Positions 45,523 to 46,876 of a stretch of 46,876 nt of DNA are shown here, one piece after another. Origin of the DNA: JBIOJM01 sp044450785 (GTDB lineage: Bacteria > Planctomycetota > Planctomycetia > Isosphaerales > Isosphaeraceae); contig JBIOJM010000034.1 in the NCBI GenBank assembly GCA_044450785.1, positions 1-46,876 of the forward strand. The letters are read 5' to 3'. The notes under the pieces were generated by a model. That model was not told the origin of the DNA and made no database searches. It was given only the letters and a program-made list of their open reading frames with translations. The translations under genes were made by a program, and so were the position numbers. How positions within the stretch are numbered: the stretch's first letter is position 1; each line of letters opens with the position of its first letter.

Positions 45523-46876
45523 TTAGTGCGTGACTGCCGAGACGATCACGTTGGTGCCGATGGCGAGGGCGTCCTTCTCGCTGTAGCCGTAAGCGTACGG
45601 GTGGGGGAACTGTTCCCAGCCGTTGCCGAGGTCGAACCGGCTGTAAACCACGGCCAAGCGGCCGTCGAGGGTGATGCCCTGAAGGCTGGGGGCGGAAAGC
45701 GCGCCGAAGTCCTCGGCGACGCGCGGGGTGTACGCGACCCTGGTGATGTCGTTGTGGGCGTGCAACAGCGGGTGGTCGAGCGGAAGGTCTTCGAGCCGGC
45801 TGTCCGGGAGCGCCCTGGCGATCTCGCGCTGAAATGCCAGGTGGAAGGCTGTCCGGCCGCAGCAGGCGTCGGCCAGCAGCATTCCCCCGGCCTTCAGATA
45901 ACGCTGAAGCCACTCGGCTTCTGGTTTCGACCAGCGGAAGTCATGGTGCCCCGTGAGGTACAGCAACGGATAGTTCATGGCCTTCGGGTCGGTCAGCTTC
46001 ACGTCCACGCGCTTGAACTTGATGGTCAAGGTCGAGTTGTCGCGGACGTGCTTGAGCAGGTTGTGGACGGCGGAGGGATCGGGGTCCCAGTCTCCCTCGT
46101 GGATGATCTGGGCGAAGACGAAGTCATCGCGGGCGGATGCGGACGCCTCGTGGTAGACCTTGGTCGTGCTCAGGAACCGGCCGAGCTGGTAGCTGCCCAG
46201 AACGTACGTCACGTAGTTCGCGCCGATTTGACGGGCCTGGTCGATCACGACGCGAAGCCCGCGGGGGTGATCGTGCCCGTCCCAGCCGCAGGTCAGGTCG
46301 GCGGGTGAGTAGATCACGCCGGTGCGGCAGCCGAAGCCGATCCCTTCGAGACAAGGCTCCGCTTCGTATTTCGACCCGTCGGCCTTCTGGTAGGTGAAGT
46401 TGCCCAGCTTGTAATAGGCCGAGAGAAGCGGCTCGTCGGGAGTGAGCTTGCGGAGTGGCCGGCCGGGGAAGATCGCCTCCAGCTCGCGCCGGAAGGCGTC
46501 GTTGAAGTCTTTCCAGCCGCAGCACGCGTCGCCGATCAACGTGCCACCGTCGAGCACATAGCGAGCGAGGAGCTGGCGGGTGCGATCATCGAGGGTGAAC
46601 GCGTTATGCCCGGCGAAGAGCAGGGCAGGGACCTCGCGCGGGTCGAACGAGAAGTGTTCGAAGTCCACCTCGGCCTTGCCGTAGTGGATGCCGAGCTTGG
46701 TATTGGTCCAGTTGAGCAGGCTGTCGACGTCGGCGGGGTCGGTCATCCAGTCGCGGTACTGAACCCGCTCGTTCCCTTTACGGATGAACCGCACGGGGCC
46801 CAAGGCCATCTTGCCGATCAAGGGTGGCGGGGCGGGCGGCCGTTTCTTCTCGGTCCGCCGCAACGGGGTGGCAGGC
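45523..46876 (-). CDS. DUF4159 protein, N-terminus outside the window
   Basis: The frame runs to the right edge without a reliable start; the TTG at 46863 is only the first possible one and the reading frame is still open beyond it. Two DUF4159 domains follow in tandem: PADVDSLLNWTNTKLGIHYG and FAGHNAFTLDDRTRQLLARY, then DDFVFAQIIHEGDWDPDPSA and LLYLTGHHDFRWSKPEAEWL. Each has the GGTLIGDACCG or AGGMLLADACCG element. DUF4159 is a GATase-like domain of unknown function, usually in operons with DUF4175 and MoxR genes, as here. Confidence 0.85.
   Translation of the reverse strand, partial: PATPLRRTEKKRPPAPPPLIGKMALGPVRFIRKGNERVQYRDWMTDPADVDSLLNWTNTKLGIHYGKAEVDFEHFSFDPREVPALLFAGHNAFTLDDRTRQLLARYVLDGGTLIGDACCGWKDFNDAFRRELEAIFPGRPLRKLTPDEPLLSAYYKLGNFTYQKADGSKYEAEPCLEGIGFGCRTGVIYSPADLTCGWDGHDHPRGLRVVIDQARQIGANYVTYVLGSYQLGRFLSTTKVYHEASASARDDFVFAQIIHEGDWDPDPSAVHNLLKHVRDNSTLTIKFKRVDVKLTDPKAMNYPLLYLTGHHDFRWSKPEAEWLQRYLKAGGMLLADACCGRTAFHLAFQREIARALPDSRLEDLPLDHPLLHAHNDITRVAYTPRVAEDFGALSAPSLQGITLDGRLAVVYSRFDLGNGWEQFPHPYAYGYSEKDALAIGTNVIVSAVTH

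Overview
The window looks like chromosomal DNA from a planctomycete, probably an Isosphaeraceae-type organism. It is GC-rich and carries families typical of that phylum: a DUF1549/DUF1553 plus DUF1501 plus WD40 gene set, a secreted DUF1080 protein, a Cys-type sulfatase, a protein with the LEPR-XLL N-terminal motif, a TPR/GT41 (SPINDLY-like) transferase, DUF4159 and DUF4175-like proteins, and membrane Ser/Thr kinases with extracytoplasmic tails. The intergenic GC-rich palindromic repeats and the CGCCAAG relic repeats also fit. No name is certain without a database search.

Layout. 1-140: 3' end (domains V and VI) of a group II intron. 262-6028 (minus): locus A, transcribed as zinc-finger/kinase/DUF4384, then TPR-CHAT, then a small secreted DUF4384 protein; the last two are broken by a 1-nt frameshift and an in-frame TAG. 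6245-6630: MITE-like nested inverted repeat. 6876-11286: small membrane protein (plus) and a large secreted GH2-like protein (minus). 11516-17741: LEPR-XLL protein, TPR/GT41 transferase, secreted cupin, asnS, VOC protein. 18105-19431: DUF1080 protein, then an XRE regulator and small membrane protein with a near-consensus promoter and operator-like palindromes. 19619-23693: DUF1549/1553-DUF1501-WD40 operon. 23909-25765: YwgA-like protein plus HD phosphohydrolase, with their own promoter. 26253-26357: REPIN-like repeat pair. 26467-27762: PQQ-type propeller. 27950-29928: a gene graveyard with dinD, mntA, hepT and dienelactone hydrolase remnants around one intact zinc-ribbon membrane protein. 30272-40803: locus B, an ECF sigma factor divergent from a (frameshifted) kinase, followed by a TPR-CHAT with a PDZ inserted in the CHAT domain, a catalytically dead CHAT paralogue, and a sulfatase. 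40826-46876: DUF4159, DUF4175-like and a secreted two-domain protein on the minus strand.

How it fits together. The most notable feature is that the two ends of the window carry parallel modules: a membrane Ser/Thr kinase whose C-terminal tail is DUF4384-like, followed in the same direction by secreted TPR-CHAT (caspase-like) proteins. One locus has an anti-sigma-type zinc finger fused to the kinase, the other a divergent ECF sigma gene. I infer an envelope signalling system in which kinase, DUF4384 sensor and CHAT protease act together. Several members are damaged (frameshifts, amber codon, lost catalytic Cys), so either the modules are decaying or diversifying, or some indels are sequencing errors. 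The rest is mostly ordinary planctomycete gene content plus a dense set of small inverted repeats.
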